Part shown: positions 24,965 to 34,262 of the stretch, in pieces
Position numbering within the stretch: the stretch's first letter is position 1
Layout: each line of letters opens with the position of its first letter
From: Actinoalloteichus hoggarensis
Lineage (GTDB): Bacteria; Actinomycetota; Actinomycetes; Mycobacteriales; Pseudonocardiaceae
Length of the DNA stretch: 64,000 nucleotides
Direction: 5' to 3'
NCBI RefSeq assembly: GCF_002234535.1
Contig: NZ_CP022521.1
Span: 1,612,001 to 1,676,000, forward strand
Translations under genes and position numbers: made by a program
Notes under the pieces: generated by a model
What the model saw: the letters and a program-made list of their open reading frames with translations, nothing else
Told to the model about the DNA's origin: nothing
The model's database searches: none

Positions 24965-25990
24965 GTGGATCCACTGAGCGACGCCCTGGCGATCTCGGGC
25001 GTCAAAGGGGCGCTGAGCACCCGCGTCGAGGCGGGTGGCCGATGGGCGATCGCCCTGGACGACTATCCCGGGGTGGCCTTGCATGCCGTGACCGCGGGCA
25101 GCACCTGGCTCACGGTCGTCGGCCGCGAACCGGTGGAACTGGCGGCCGGTGACGTGGTCCTGCTGTCCGCAGGCACCCCGCACGGCCTCACCGACGATCC
25201 CACGGACACTCGCGGCCGGTGCGAACACGTAGCCGCTCGCGGGCGCGGTACCGGTGAGGTGATCAGCCTCGGGTCCCGGCCCGCGACCACGCGGATCGTC
25301 ACCATCCACTACGACTGCGATCCGGCCGCGCTCACCCAGATCCTGACTCTGCTACCGGGTTTCGTGCACGTGCGAGCCGAAGCGGGGACGCCGGGACTGG
25401 CCGATACGGTGCGCATGCTCGCCCGGGAACTCGCCCATCCGCAGCTCGCCACGTCTGCCGTGCTGAAGAGCCTTGTCGACATCGTGCTCGTCCAGATGCT
25501 GCGTGCCTGGCTCGCGGTGAATCCCCCCGAGTGCTTCGGCACCTGGCTGGGTGCGCTCTACGACCCTGTCATCGGCGAGGCACTACGGCACCTGCATGCG
25601 AATCCGGCCGTTCCCTGGACGACCTCGATGCTCGCGGAAGCCATCTCGGTCTCCCGCGCGACCCTCGCCCGCCGTTTCCCGGCCGCGACGGGATACACCC
25701 CCGCGGCGTATCTGGCGAACTGGCGCATGGATCTGGCCGCCGTGCGGTTACGCGACAGCCATGACTCCCTCGAGGTGATCGCCGAGGCAGTCGGGTACGG
25801 GTCGGTGCCGGCGTTCACCCGTGCCTTCACCCGGGCCCACGGACGTACGCCCGGGCGCTACCGCAGCGAGACGCGCAGCCACGGTGGTACGGCCTTCCGG
25901 TTGGAGACGCCCACCCCGTCGAGCCTGACGATCAGTGAGGACCCTGTCCAGGCGGGACTCTCTGTTCCGGTCACCGGACCGGTCTGGTAG
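24965..25990 (+). CDS. AraC-family regulator with cupin sensor domain
   Basis: A 341-residue regulator. Residues about 1-190 are an AraC-type cupin (WAIALDDYPGVALHAVTAGSTWLTVVGREPVELAAGDVVLLSAGTPHGL). Residues about 200-300 are two helix-turn-helix units (PWTTSMLAEAISVSRATLARRFPAATGYTPAAYLANWRMDLAAVRLRDSHDSLEVIAEAVGYGSVPAFTRAFTRAHGRTPGRYR). A 40-residue tail after the normal end runs into the decayed response-regulator sequence on the other strand, so the native stop may have been lost by rearrangement. GTG at 24965 has AAGG upstream. It probably regulates the divergent enoyl-CoA hydratase gene. Confidence 0.88.
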   Translation: MDPLSDALAISGVKGALSTRVEAGGRWAIALDDYPGVALHAVTAGSTWLTVVGREPVELAAGDVVLLSAGTPHGLTDDPTDTRGRCEHVAARGRGTGEVISLGSRPATTRIVTIHYDCDPAALTQILTLLPGFVHVRAEAGTPGLADTVRMLARELAHPQLATSAVLKSLVDIVLVQMLRAWLAVNPPECFGTWLGALYDPVIGEALRHLHANPAVPWTTSMLAEAISVSRATLARRFPAATGYTPAAYLANWRMDLAAVRLRDSHDSLEVIAEAVGYGSVPAFTRAFTRAHGRTPGRYRSETRSHGGTAFRLETPTPSSLTISEDPVQAGLSVPVTGPVW

Positions 25991-26151
25991 GCGATGACGA
26001 CGAGTTGCGCGCGGTCACGTGCCTCCAGCCTGGTCATGGCGCGCTGCACGTGGGCGCGAACGGTGAAAGCGCTCATCAGTACGCGGGTCGATGCCACCGC
26101 CTCCCGGCCGCCGCCCGCCTCGCCGACCACGGTGATGTCATCGGCCGTGAG
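25972..26151 (-). pseudogene. response-regulator pseudogene with internal deletion
   Basis: One minus-strand frame joins a piece of a receiver domain (ITVVGEAGGGREAVA) straight to the end of a LuxR/NarL helix-turn-helix (FTVRAHVQRAMTRLEARDRAQLVVIAYQTG). In an intact protein about 100 residues, including the phosphorylation Asp, lie between them. The natural stop after the last helix is missing as well. The 5' part is absent. It overlaps the 3' end of the AraC gene by 19 bases. Confidence 0.72.
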
Positions 26152-26444
26152 CGGCCGTCGGCGTCCAGCACCGGACCGTTCAGCGTGAGGATGCGAACAA
26201 CCGCGTCTCGCCCCACGAACCGAGATCACGGCCGACGCTGTCGAGTTCGGCGTCAGGCACCGCCAGCCGGAGCAGGGCCTGCAGGAGCCGGTCGCCCGCC
26301 GGCCGGGCCGGGACGCCTGTTCACCTGCGAGCCCCGGCGCCGGAAAGGTCGCGGTCGGCGCTCTCGGCATGCCGGCCCTCGCCAGTGGTGGCCTGGAGTC
26401 GGTGGTGCAGCCGACGGTGCCGCTCTTGCAACGCGAACCAGTCC

Positions 26445-26540
26445 GGCGACGGGGCCGACGTCACTTTCCGCGGCGGCCAACGCACGGTCGACCTGGTGTT
26501 GGGTGCGGACGGTACGCATCCCCGGAGCCTGCGCTCGGCT
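26445..26540 (+). pseudogene. scrap of a flavin-dependent monooxygenase
   Basis: One frame reads GADVTFRGGQRTVDLVLGAD followed by GTHPRSLR, which fits the conserved DG motif region of PHBH-type FAD monooxygenases (pattern ADLVVGADGxHSxxR). No FAD-binding start or C-terminal part is found in any frame nearby. It is a short relic, so confidence is limited. Confidence 0.4.
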
Positions 26541-26573
26541 CGGCCATCGATTGCACGTGACCCGATGGATCTC

Positions 26574-28013
26574 TCAGCTACCCAGGGCTTCCGCCTGAGG
26601 CCGCTGCGGGTCGTATGCGGCCCAGCCAGGGTCGCCGTGGGTCGCGAAGGCGACCCAGGCGCCGTGCACGCGGGCCGCGAGCCCGGCGGGCGCCGGGTCG
26701 GGATCGAGCAGACCGGCGTCGCCGTGCAGCCGCGGTTCATCGGCGATGTCGAAGACGAAGGGCAGTTCGACCGTGTGGGTGGCGCCCAGCCGCCCCTGCA
26801 ACGCCGTCGAGCGGTAGCCGAACGAGTAGGCGTAGGTGCGGCCACCGGACAGCCGGGCGTGGGCATCGGTCAGCCGCGCGGTGCCGGCCCCGAAGAGGCC
26901 TTCGCCCAGCACCGCGGAGCGCAGCTCGCCCGGGGTCGCCCCCGGCCGGGCCGCCCGATGGGCCGCGACGACCGCGGCGGGGTCCGAGCCGACCTTCGCC
27001 GCGACGGCGAGTACGTCGTCGTCCGTGGAAGATTCCAGCTTGCCTTGCGGTACCAGGTAGAGGTGGCCCTCCTCGGTGTTGGTGCCGATGAGCAGGCCGA
27101 CCTCTCCCGCAGGCCCCTCCGCCAGGGCGTCGGCCGGCTGCACGGGCAGGACCAGGGAGAACGGGCTCAGCTCGACGAGTGGGTCCGTGGCCGTCGCGGT
27201 CCGCAGGTCGATCCCCGCGAGATCCGGCAGGATCTCGAGGAACCTCTCGTCCGGGATCTCGGCGAAGGCCTCCGCTGTGGGCGGCACGCCCAGTGCCTGC
27301 GCGGTCACGGCCGTGACCCGGTGCGCCTGCTCGGGGGTGAAGGCGCCGGTGCCGCTGCCGCTCTGGATGATCGCGCGCCGGAACAACCCCCTGGCTTCCG
27401 GCGTCGCCAGCAGAGCTCCGGTGATGGTGGCACCCGCGGACTGACCGAACAGCGTGACGTTCGCGGGATCGCCACCGAACGCGGCGATCGTGTCCCGCAC
27501 CCAGCCGAGCGCGGCGAGGACGTCGAGCAGCCCGCGGTTGGCGGGGGCACCCTCCAGGTCGAGGAAGCCGGGGATGCCGAGGCGGTAGTTCACCGTCACC
27601 AGCACCACGCCGTCGCGGGCGAACGCCCGGCCGTCGTAGAGCGCGGCGCGGGTGGAGCCGGTGACGAACCCGCCGCCGTGCACGAAGACCATGACCGGCC
27701 GCTTCCCGCGGTCCGTGCCGGGCGTGCGGACGTCGACGGTCAGGTACTCCTCGCCGCGCATCCAGCCCGGACCGAAGTAGGGGATCATGTCGAGCCGCCC
27801 GAAGTCCCGGGCCGGCTGCGGCGCGGTCGGCGACGGTGCGGTGGCGTCCCGGACACCGGACCAACCCGGGTGGGACGCCGGTGGCGCGAACCGGCCGGCG
27901 CCCGTGGGTGCCGCCGCGTACGGGACGGCGCGGTAGAGCTCGCCGAAGCGGTCACGAACACCGCGCACGGCGCCCGCCGGGGTCTCGACGATCGGATCTG
28001 CCTGCTGGGGCAC
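26574..28013 (-). CDS. type B carboxylesterase
   Basis: A 479-residue carboxylesterase. Conserved parts in order are VETPAGAVRGVRDRFGELYRAVPYAAAP, RPVMVFVHGGGFVTGSTRAALYDG (oxyanion hole), VVLVTVNYRLGIPGFLDLEG, LLDVLAALGWVRDTIAAFGGDPANVTLFGQSAGATITGALL (nucleophile Ser in G-Q-S-A-G), GLLIGTNTEEGHLY (acid region) and GATHTVELPFVF (catalytic His). No signal peptide is seen, so it is cytoplasmic. I chose GTG at 28013 because GAGGA is about nine bases upstream; the frame stays open further but is Arg-rich. It follows the MBL-fold gene by 53 bases on the same strand, so the two form an operon divergent from the XRE regulator at 29114. Confidence 0.9.
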   Translation of the reverse strand: MPQQADPIVETPAGAVRGVRDRFGELYRAVPYAAAPTGAGRFAPPASHPGWSGVRDATAPSPTAPQPARDFGRLDMIPYFGPGWMRGEEYLTVDVRTPGTDRGKRPVMVFVHGGGFVTGSTRAALYDGRAFARDGVVLVTVNYRLGIPGFLDLEGAPANRGLLDVLAALGWVRDTIAAFGGDPANVTLFGQSAGATITGALLATPEARGLFRRAIIQSGSGTGAFTPEQAHRVTAVTAQALGVPPTAEAFAEIPDERFLEILPDLAGIDLRTATATDPLVELSPFSLVLPVQPADALAEGPAGEVGLLIGTNTEEGHLYLVPQGKLESSTDDDVLAVAAKVGSDPAAVVAAHRAARPGATPGELRSAVLGEGLFGAGTARLTDAHARLSGGRTYAYSFGYRSTALQGRLGATHTVELPFVFDIADEPRLHGDAGLLDPDPAPAGLAARVHGAWVAFATHGDPGWAAYDPQRPQAEALGS

Positions 28014-28066
28014 GGGAAACACTTCCTCTCTCGGGTCACCGGGGGCAGGGGCCTGCCCCCACGGGC

Positions 28067-28972
28067 TCAGGCGATGCGGGAGAAGCCCGCCCACTCCTTG
28101 ATGGCGAACCTCGACCCGTCCCGCTCGACCACCGCACCGCCATGGCCACCGAAGTGAGCTGGGAAGACCAGCGTGTTGTCCTCGGCCGCGCGGCCGAGGA
28201 GCTTGTGGCGGGTCGCCCGGGACTCGGCCGGGTCCTCGCAGAAGCAGGAATTGGTCTCCGGCTCCACGAGCTGCAGCGGGGTGTGCACCAGATCGCCGAC
28301 GAACAGCGCTCGGTCGCCGGCCGACTCCAGGGTCAGCACGGACGACCCCGGGGTGTGGCCGGGCGCGAGATCCAGCCGGAGGTTTCGGTCGATCCGGTAT
28401 GAGCCGTCCCACAGGTGGGCGAGCCCGGCCTCGTGCACCGGGGCGACGCTGTCCTCGAAGACGTTCTGGTTGCCGCGACCCAGCACCGGTTCGTGGTTGT
28501 CGGCCGGGTTCCAGAAGTCGAAGTCCTGCCGCGTCATCAGGTACTGGGCGTTCGGGAAGGTCGGCACCCAGGTCCGGCCGTCGAGGTAGGTGTTCCAGCC
28601 CACGTGGTCGATGTGCAGGTGGGTGTTGACGACGATGTCGACGTCTTCGGGCCGGACTCCGGCGGCGGCGAGGTTGTCCAGGTAGTTCGTGTACAGCCGG
28701 TTCCAGACGGGCGCGTAGGGGCGGTCCTTGTGGTTGCCGACCCCGGTGTCGACGAGGATGGTGCGGCCTTCGCTGCGCAGCAGCCAGGTCTGGATGGCCG
28801 AGCGGCATTCGCCGGTGCCGGCGTCGAGGAAGTCCGGGGCGAGCCAGCTCTGGTGTTCGTCCCAGGCGTCATCGGGGCTCCCGGGGAAGAAGTCCGCGGG
28901 GCCCATCTCGACCGAGCCGTAGTACTCCTTGACACGGGTGACGGTGACGTCGCCCAGTTCGATCTGATCCAT
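28067..28972 (-). CDS. MBL-fold metallohydrolase
   Basis: A 301-residue metallo-beta-lactamase-fold enzyme. VVNTHLHIDHVGWNTYLDG holds the H-x-H-x-D-H zinc motif, LAPGHTPGSSVLTL and ALFVGDLVHTPLQL carry the later His and bridging Asp, and VFPAHFGGHGG the last His. Lactonases of the AHL-degrading type and related esterases have this layout. The exact substrate is unknown. ATG at 28972 was preferred to the GTG six bases upstream since GAGGAG is then at a normal distance. With the downstream carboxylesterase it could open or cleave a lactone or ester. Its regulator is likely the divergent XRE gene. Confidence 0.9.
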   Translation of the reverse strand: MDQIELGDVTVTRVKEYYGSVEMGPADFFPGSPDDAWDEHQSWLAPDFLDAGTGECRSAIQTWLLRSEGRTILVDTGVGNHKDRPYAPVWNRLYTNYLDNLAAAGVRPEDVDIVVNTHLHIDHVGWNTYLDGRTWVPTFPNAQYLMTRQDFDFWNPADNHEPVLGRGNQNVFEDSVAPVHEAGLAHLWDGSYRIDRNLRLDLAPGHTPGSSVLTLESAGDRALFVGDLVHTPLQLVEPETNSCFCEDPAESRATRHKLLGRAAEDNTLVFPAHFGGHGGAVVERDGSRFAIKEWAGFSRIA

Positions 28973-29113
28973 GCTCACTCCTCATGAGTCGCGGGCTGCC
29001 GCCGCCCTGACCAGGTCGAGCCTGATCGCGTCCGCGCACGCCGACCAGCCCCGCCTTGTCCTACCCCTGGCAGGGTCTGGCTGGGCGGTGCCGCGGGCGT
29101 GGATAGTGAAGTG

Positions 29114-30031
29114 ATGAACGGACCAGGCCCGCTCGGCGACTTCCTGCAGGCACGGCGGGCCAGGCTGCGCCCGGAAGACGTGGGGCTCCACGACCTCGGG
29201 CCGCGCCGTCGGGTGGCGGGGCTGCGCCGGGAGGAGCTGGCGCAGCTGGCGGGGGTCAGCGTGTCCTACTACACCCGGCTCGAACAGGGCCTGTCCCGTG
29301 GCGCGTCGGCGGAGGTGCTCGAGGCGATCGCCGGCGCCCTGCTGCTCGACGACCACGAGCGGGACCACCTGGAACGCCTCGCCGGGGCCTCCCGCCGGGT
29401 ACCGCAGGCGCGAAGGCCCCGCCCCGAGAAGCTCGCCGACGAGACGCGGGACCTGCTGCGCTCCTTCGACGGCATCCCGGCGCTCGTCCTCGGCCGGCGT
29501 ACGGACGTGCTGGCGTGGAACCCACTCGGCCACGCCCTGCTCGCCGGCCACGTCGACCCGCTGAGCCCGGAGGACCCCGCGTGTCGGCCGAACATGAGCC
29601 GGATGCTGTTCCTGGACCCGCATTGCCGGGAGCTCTACGGGGACTGGCGGCGCAAGGTGCGCGCGGTCGTGGGCAATCTGAGGATCGCCGTCGGCCGTCA
29701 TCCGGAGGACCGGCTGCTCGCCGAGCTGATCGGCGAGCTGACGATGAAGAGCCCGGAATTCGTGGCGTTGTGGGGTGACCACCGGGTGACGCCGTGCGAC
29801 GCCGCCACCTATGAGCTGCGCCATCCGGTCGTCGGCACGGTGACGGTCACCCAGCAGACCCTCGCCCTCGCGCGTTCGCCGGGGCAGTCCGTCGTGGTGT
29901 GCACGACGCCCGCCGGGTCACCGTCGGAGGCGGCCATGGCCCTGTTGCGGCAGGCGAGTGCGGCGGAGCGGTCCGGCCGGAGCGGTGGACCGGCCCGATC
30001 GCTCCACCGCCGCCCGGTGACCACCTCGTAG
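29114..30031 (+). CDS. XRE-family regulator with MmyB-like ligand domain
   Basis: A 305-residue paralogue of the regulator at 21584. It has the same helix-turn-helix (LGDFLQARRARLRPEDVGLHDLGPRRRVAGLRREELAQLAGVSVSYYTRLEQGLSRGASAEVLEAIAGALLL) and an MmyB-type domain (GIPALVLGRRTDVLAWNPLGHALL, CRELYGDWRRKVRAVVGNLRIAVGRHPEDRLLAELIGELTMKSPEFVALWGDHRV, LRHPVVGTVTVTQQTLALA). A GTG 15 bases upstream is a possible alternative start; neither has a strong ribosome site. It is divergent from the MBL/carboxylesterase operon across 141 bases. Confidence 0.9.
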   Translation: MNGPGPLGDFLQARRARLRPEDVGLHDLGPRRRVAGLRREELAQLAGVSVSYYTRLEQGLSRGASAEVLEAIAGALLLDDHERDHLERLAGASRRVPQARRPRPEKLADETRDLLRSFDGIPALVLGRRTDVLAWNPLGHALLAGHVDPLSPEDPACRPNMSRMLFLDPHCRELYGDWRRKVRAVVGNLRIAVGRHPEDRLLAELIGELTMKSPEFVALWGDHRVTPCDAATYELRHPVVGTVTVTQQTLALARSPGQSVVVCTTPAGSPSEAAMALLRQASAAERSGRSGGPARSLHRRPVTTS

Positions 30032-30478
30032 CCCGGCCGGCGCTGGGCGCCGCCCGGTGCCTCGTCACGGCGGTCCGCCGCCGGGGCACGCGGACCGATT
30101 TCGGCGGCCGTCGCCCGGCGAGGTCGGCGGGATCAGCCGCGACGAGACCGGGGAAGCGGGCGACGAGGACCGGCCGCGGTCGCCGCGGCCCTCGCCGTGA
30201 ACGACTACCTGAGCGACGTCACCTATGCCGCCCTGGGCCGGAGCGGATGACGGCGTACGGCGCGTCGAAGGTCCCGGCGCCGAATCGAGCGACGATCTCG
30301 GGAACCTCGGGGATCATGCGGACCTTCGAGATCGAGCCCGCACCGCTGCCGGTCAGCCGGGTCCGACGGCTCCGCGGCGACGCGGTCGGCAGCGGCGCCG
30401 CGGTCCCGGACCCGTGCGGACCAGGCGCCCGTCCTCGGTCCGGGCCACCGCGTCCGCTCCCGACACCAGCGGGTACGC
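30032..30478. other. intergenic stretch with no recognised gene
   Basis: About 450 bases. Short frames on both strands are Arg/Pro-rich. The right end merges with the response-regulator relic. No RNA or repeat is visible. Confidence 0.4.
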
Positions 30479-30700
30479 ACCACCGTGGAGGTCTGCGCCG
30501 ATCCGGATCTGCGTGCCGCCCGCGTACTGGTCCTCACCACGTATGAGACGGACGAGTACATCGCACAGGCTCTGCGCGCGGGGGCCGGCGGCTTCATCGG
30601 CAAGGGGATCGAGGCGCAAGGCCTGCTCGACGCCGTGCGCACGATCGCCGCCGGGCGACACCCTCCTGTCCCCGGTGGGGACCCGCTCGGCGCGGTCTCG
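30479..30700 (+). pseudogene. response-regulator receiver-domain relic, frameshifted
   Basis: The frame reads CADPDLRAARVLVLTTYETD, then EYIAQALRAGAGGFIGKG, then LLDAVRTIAAG, which is the second half of a NarL-type receiver domain (Thr switch and Lys included). Right after IAAG one extra base shifts the frame; in the next frame the expected DTLLSPVGT continues. The first half with the phosphorylation Asp and the whole DNA-binding domain are missing. Confidence 0.72.
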
Positions 30701-30872
30701 TCGACACCCAGCCAGGTGCCGCTCACACTGGTGACGGCGCCCCTGGGAAACGGGGGTGTGGAAGGCCGATACTGGTGGAGCGTCGGTGACGTCGTGGCCG
30801 CTGACGATCGGGATCGTTGCCGTGGACGAGCGGCACCAGTATTCCCGAGGCTGACGACGTGCGGGGAGTGGG

Positions 30873-31994
<1,122 letters not shown>

Positions 31995-32007
31995 TGCCCA
32001 TCCCTGT

Positions 32008-32454
32008 TCAGCCCCTGGCTGCCGGGGAGTTCCTGGAGATCGCGGCGGTGGTGGCGACGGTCAGGTCACCACTCGTGAGCTCGCCCGCGACGAAGGAGAC
32101 GGGCCGGGTCCGGCGCTGGACCCGAGCCCGGCCGGACAGCGGTAGGCCGTGCCTGGCGCCACCAGTGAACCGGGTGGTCAGCGAGATCGTGATCGGGTGT
32201 CGACGAGCCGCCACCAAGCCACCGTCGTCCGAACTCGCCAGGATCTGCTCGGCGGTGCCACCCAAGGTGTAGTCGAGCAGGGAGAGCAGGATGTCACCGC
32301 GCACCATCCCGTTGGGATTGAGATGGTGCGGAACCACGAGCAGGCAGGTGTCGATGCCCATGTCGTGACGCCGTACCCGGATTCCGTCGAGATACCCCAT
32401 GAAGCCGTCCTGCCGGAGTCGCTCGCATCCGGCAGGCACCTCGGCGCTGTTCAT
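32008..32454 (-). CDS. PaaI-like hot-dog thioesterase
   Basis: A 148-residue hot-dog protein: GYLDGIRVRRHDMGIDTCLLVVPHHLNPNGMVRGDILLSLLDYTLGGTAEQILASSDDGGLVAARRHPITISLTTRFTGGA then a C-terminal strand region VSFVAGELTSGDLTVATTAAISR. H-x2-N-x3-G-M-V-x-G-D is the thioesterase active-site helix of PaaI/YbgC-like families, with the Asp as probable catalytic residue. GAGGAGGAGG precedes its ATG, and its start overlaps the stop of the MaoC-like gene by four bases, so they were once a coupled pair. Confidence 0.82.
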   Translation of the reverse strand: MNSAEVPAGCERLRQDGFMGYLDGIRVRRHDMGIDTCLLVVPHHLNPNGMVRGDILLSLLDYTLGGTAEQILASSDDGGLVAARRHPITISLTTRFTGGARHGLPLSGRARVQRRTRPVSFVAGELTSGDLTVATTAAISRNSPAARG

Positions 32455-32764
32455 GCCTCCTCCTCGACGACGAGCAGCAGCCGGCTCGCGACCATGACGG
32501 GGCACCGTCCCGGGCGACGAGGGAGCAGCCCAACCGCAGGCGGCCGGCGCTCGGGACGATCTCGATGCCCTCCAGGGTCACCTCGAGACGGATGTCCGTG
32601 CCAGGCGTGAGCGGGCGCGGGAAGCGGACCCGGTCCAGACCGCGGTCGACCCGGCGTCGGACGGCGTCGATCGAATAGCACTCGCTGTGCAGGCCCGTGA
32701 TCAGAGCGGGGGTGAGGACACCGTGCGCACGCAAAGCAGGCGACGGTTTCGAACACGGGTTCAT
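32451..32764 (-). pseudogene. MaoC-like hot-dog dehydratase gene, truncated and frameshifted
   Basis: HGVLTPALITGLHSECYSID and GLDRVRFPRPLTPGTDIRLE, then VTLEGIEIVPSAGRLRLGCSLVARDG, are typical of MaoC/NodN-type dehydratases, starting at the last part of the active-site helix. The first half (with the hydratase Asp and His) is absent. Near 32503 one base is missing: the frame must change for the true end PVMVASRLLLVVEEEA to be read. Both defects make it a pseudogene, unless the single base is a sequencing error. Confidence 0.7.
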
Positions 32765-32979
32765 GTCACTGCCACACTATCGGGCAACCGCGACGAGACA
32801 CGTCACTCCGCTGCTGACCCACCTCCGCAGAGCAGTGGTCGACCTGCTCGAACTTGCTGAACCTGCGCGATCAGGCCTGCTCGCGATGTCGCACTGGGCA
32901 ACGGGCCACTGTGGACGAAGGTCCACGGTGAGCTGACCCGCGAGGTCGCGGATCCGGACAGCCTCGCCGAACCGGGCTA

Positions 32980-33727
32980 TCCGATCGAACCACACCGGCG
33001 TTCCCCCCGGGGCCTCGTCCATCGCCGAAGGTCTTGTCGATGAGCCGCGCTGCCTCGGCGGCGGTCGGCGGCTTCGGCTCTGGCGGCTTCTGGCGCGGGC
33101 GGGCCGCTGCGGTCGCCGAATTCGAGGCGATTCATTCCCGATGCACGGCGGTGTTCAGCGCGGCTGATGATCGAGTGGACTGCCGGATCGTCGATGAGGA
33201 CATCGGCTTGCACTGGTGGGCTACGCATCGGGATCGCTCGCAGTCGTGCCCGGCATTCCGGCGATGCTCGATGAACGGAGTTCTGTCGCAACGACGTCGG
33301 CAGCGTCGAAGCTCGGCTACAGCGTCTCCAGGTCACGGGTGCTGATGCGTTTCACGGCGATCCCGCCGAGCGCGGGTCTGATGGTCCGGCCGATGTGGCC
33401 GAAGTAGTCGTCGCGCGTGCTCTGTTCGAGATCGGCGGTCCGCCCCCACTCGTCGATGGCATGGCTGAAACTCGCCGCAGAAGCAGGGGGAGCGTTGCGT
33501 GTCCACCGCGGCCATGAGCCGAGTCATGGCCTTCCGTGCTCGCCTCTTCGCAGCCTTGTCAGTGCCTTTGATGGTCTCGCGGCGGTATGAGCGGCGTCCG
33601 GTACCGGGTCTATGCCCGCGTAGACGACCCCCGGAGGGAGTCGCCACGGGTCTCGATGCGGCCTCTCTGACGGCCTTCGGAGCGTGCGCTGTCCATGACC
33701 CTGGGTCATTCGCACCCAGGGTTGCAC
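32980..33727 (-). pseudogene. int: decayed tyrosine integrase next to tRNA-Arg
   Basis: Integrase homology continues across several frames on the minus strand: WRLPPGVVYAGIDPV, then SYRRETIKGTDKAAKRRARK and AMTRLMAAVDTQRSP, then after one extra base ASAASFSHAIDEWGRTADLE and QSTRDDYFGHIGRTIRPALG up to a TAG stop (SAM-like core-binding domain), then HSIIS, AALNTAVHRE, an in-frame TGA where Trp is expected, and IASNSATAAARPRQKPPEPK and PPTAAEAARLIDKTF (start of the catalytic domain). The catalytic Arg/His/Tyr part is lost. At least two frameshifts and two stops are present. Reading starts about 50 bases from the tRNA 3' end and runs away from it, as in actinomycete integrative elements. Confidence 0.8.
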
Positions 33728-33777
33728 CCACAGATCGACTCCGGCGATCAGATTCGGTTGTCTCCGCTGCTAGGCGG

Positions 33778-33853
33778 TGGTGCCCCCGGCAGGACTCGAA
33801 CCTGCGACCAAGAGATTAGAAGTCTCTCGCTCTATCCGCTGAGCTACGGAGGC
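33778..33853 (-). tRNA. tRNA-Arg (anticodon TCT)
   Basis: The minus strand folds as a complete cloverleaf: acceptor GCCTCCG with CGGGGGC (one G-T pair), D arm TAGCTCAGCGGATAGAGC, anticodon loop CTTCTAA giving TCT, T arm GCAGGTTCGAGTCCTGC, discriminator A and an encoded CCA at 33778-33780. It reads AGA codons, which are rare in this GC-rich genome. Its 3' end adjoins the decayed integrase, so it has likely served as an attachment site. Confidence 0.95.
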
Positions 33854-34262
33854 GTTCTGTGCTCGACGCGCGGCCAGGGTAACCCGCGTGAAGTCCTTGT
33901 TCAGCGTCGGCGCGCGTCTGTTGCCGAGCCGGTATCCAACTGATTCGGCATCGCTGTACGGTGGAAAGCCCACCGGACGTGCGGCTGTCTGGACAGCGGT
34001 TTTCCCCTTCTGGACGTGAGCAGTGCCGGAGCCCGTCGCATGGTGCCCACCTGCGGCGCTCTGTTCCGGCCTGGCCGCCAGTATCCACCCTTCGGCCGCC
34101 TCGACGTCGAGACGGTCCAGGTGTCACCCCGTTCTTATTGCCTACATCACACCGTCGGGCAGCGGGTCCGTGGTGAGCCGGGTCTCCAAGTACTTCTTCT
34201 CCCGTGCTCAGATCGACGACGCCGGGGCCGAGGCCTGCCCGTCGAGTGCCTACTCTCGTGAG
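33854..34262. other. intergenic region between tRNA-Arg and the CopD-CtaG gene
   Basis: The promoter of the tRNA and that of the next gene must be here. The frame of the CopD-CtaG gene is open back to 34023 with GTG codons at 34170 and 34173, so a longer start is possible. No other gene is seen. Confidence 0.4.

Noticed and set aside
33690-33819. Short + strand frame ending in a RQDSNLRPRD-like peptide
   Set aside because: This peptide is the well-known mistranslation of a tRNA gene; the tRNA-Arg explains it.
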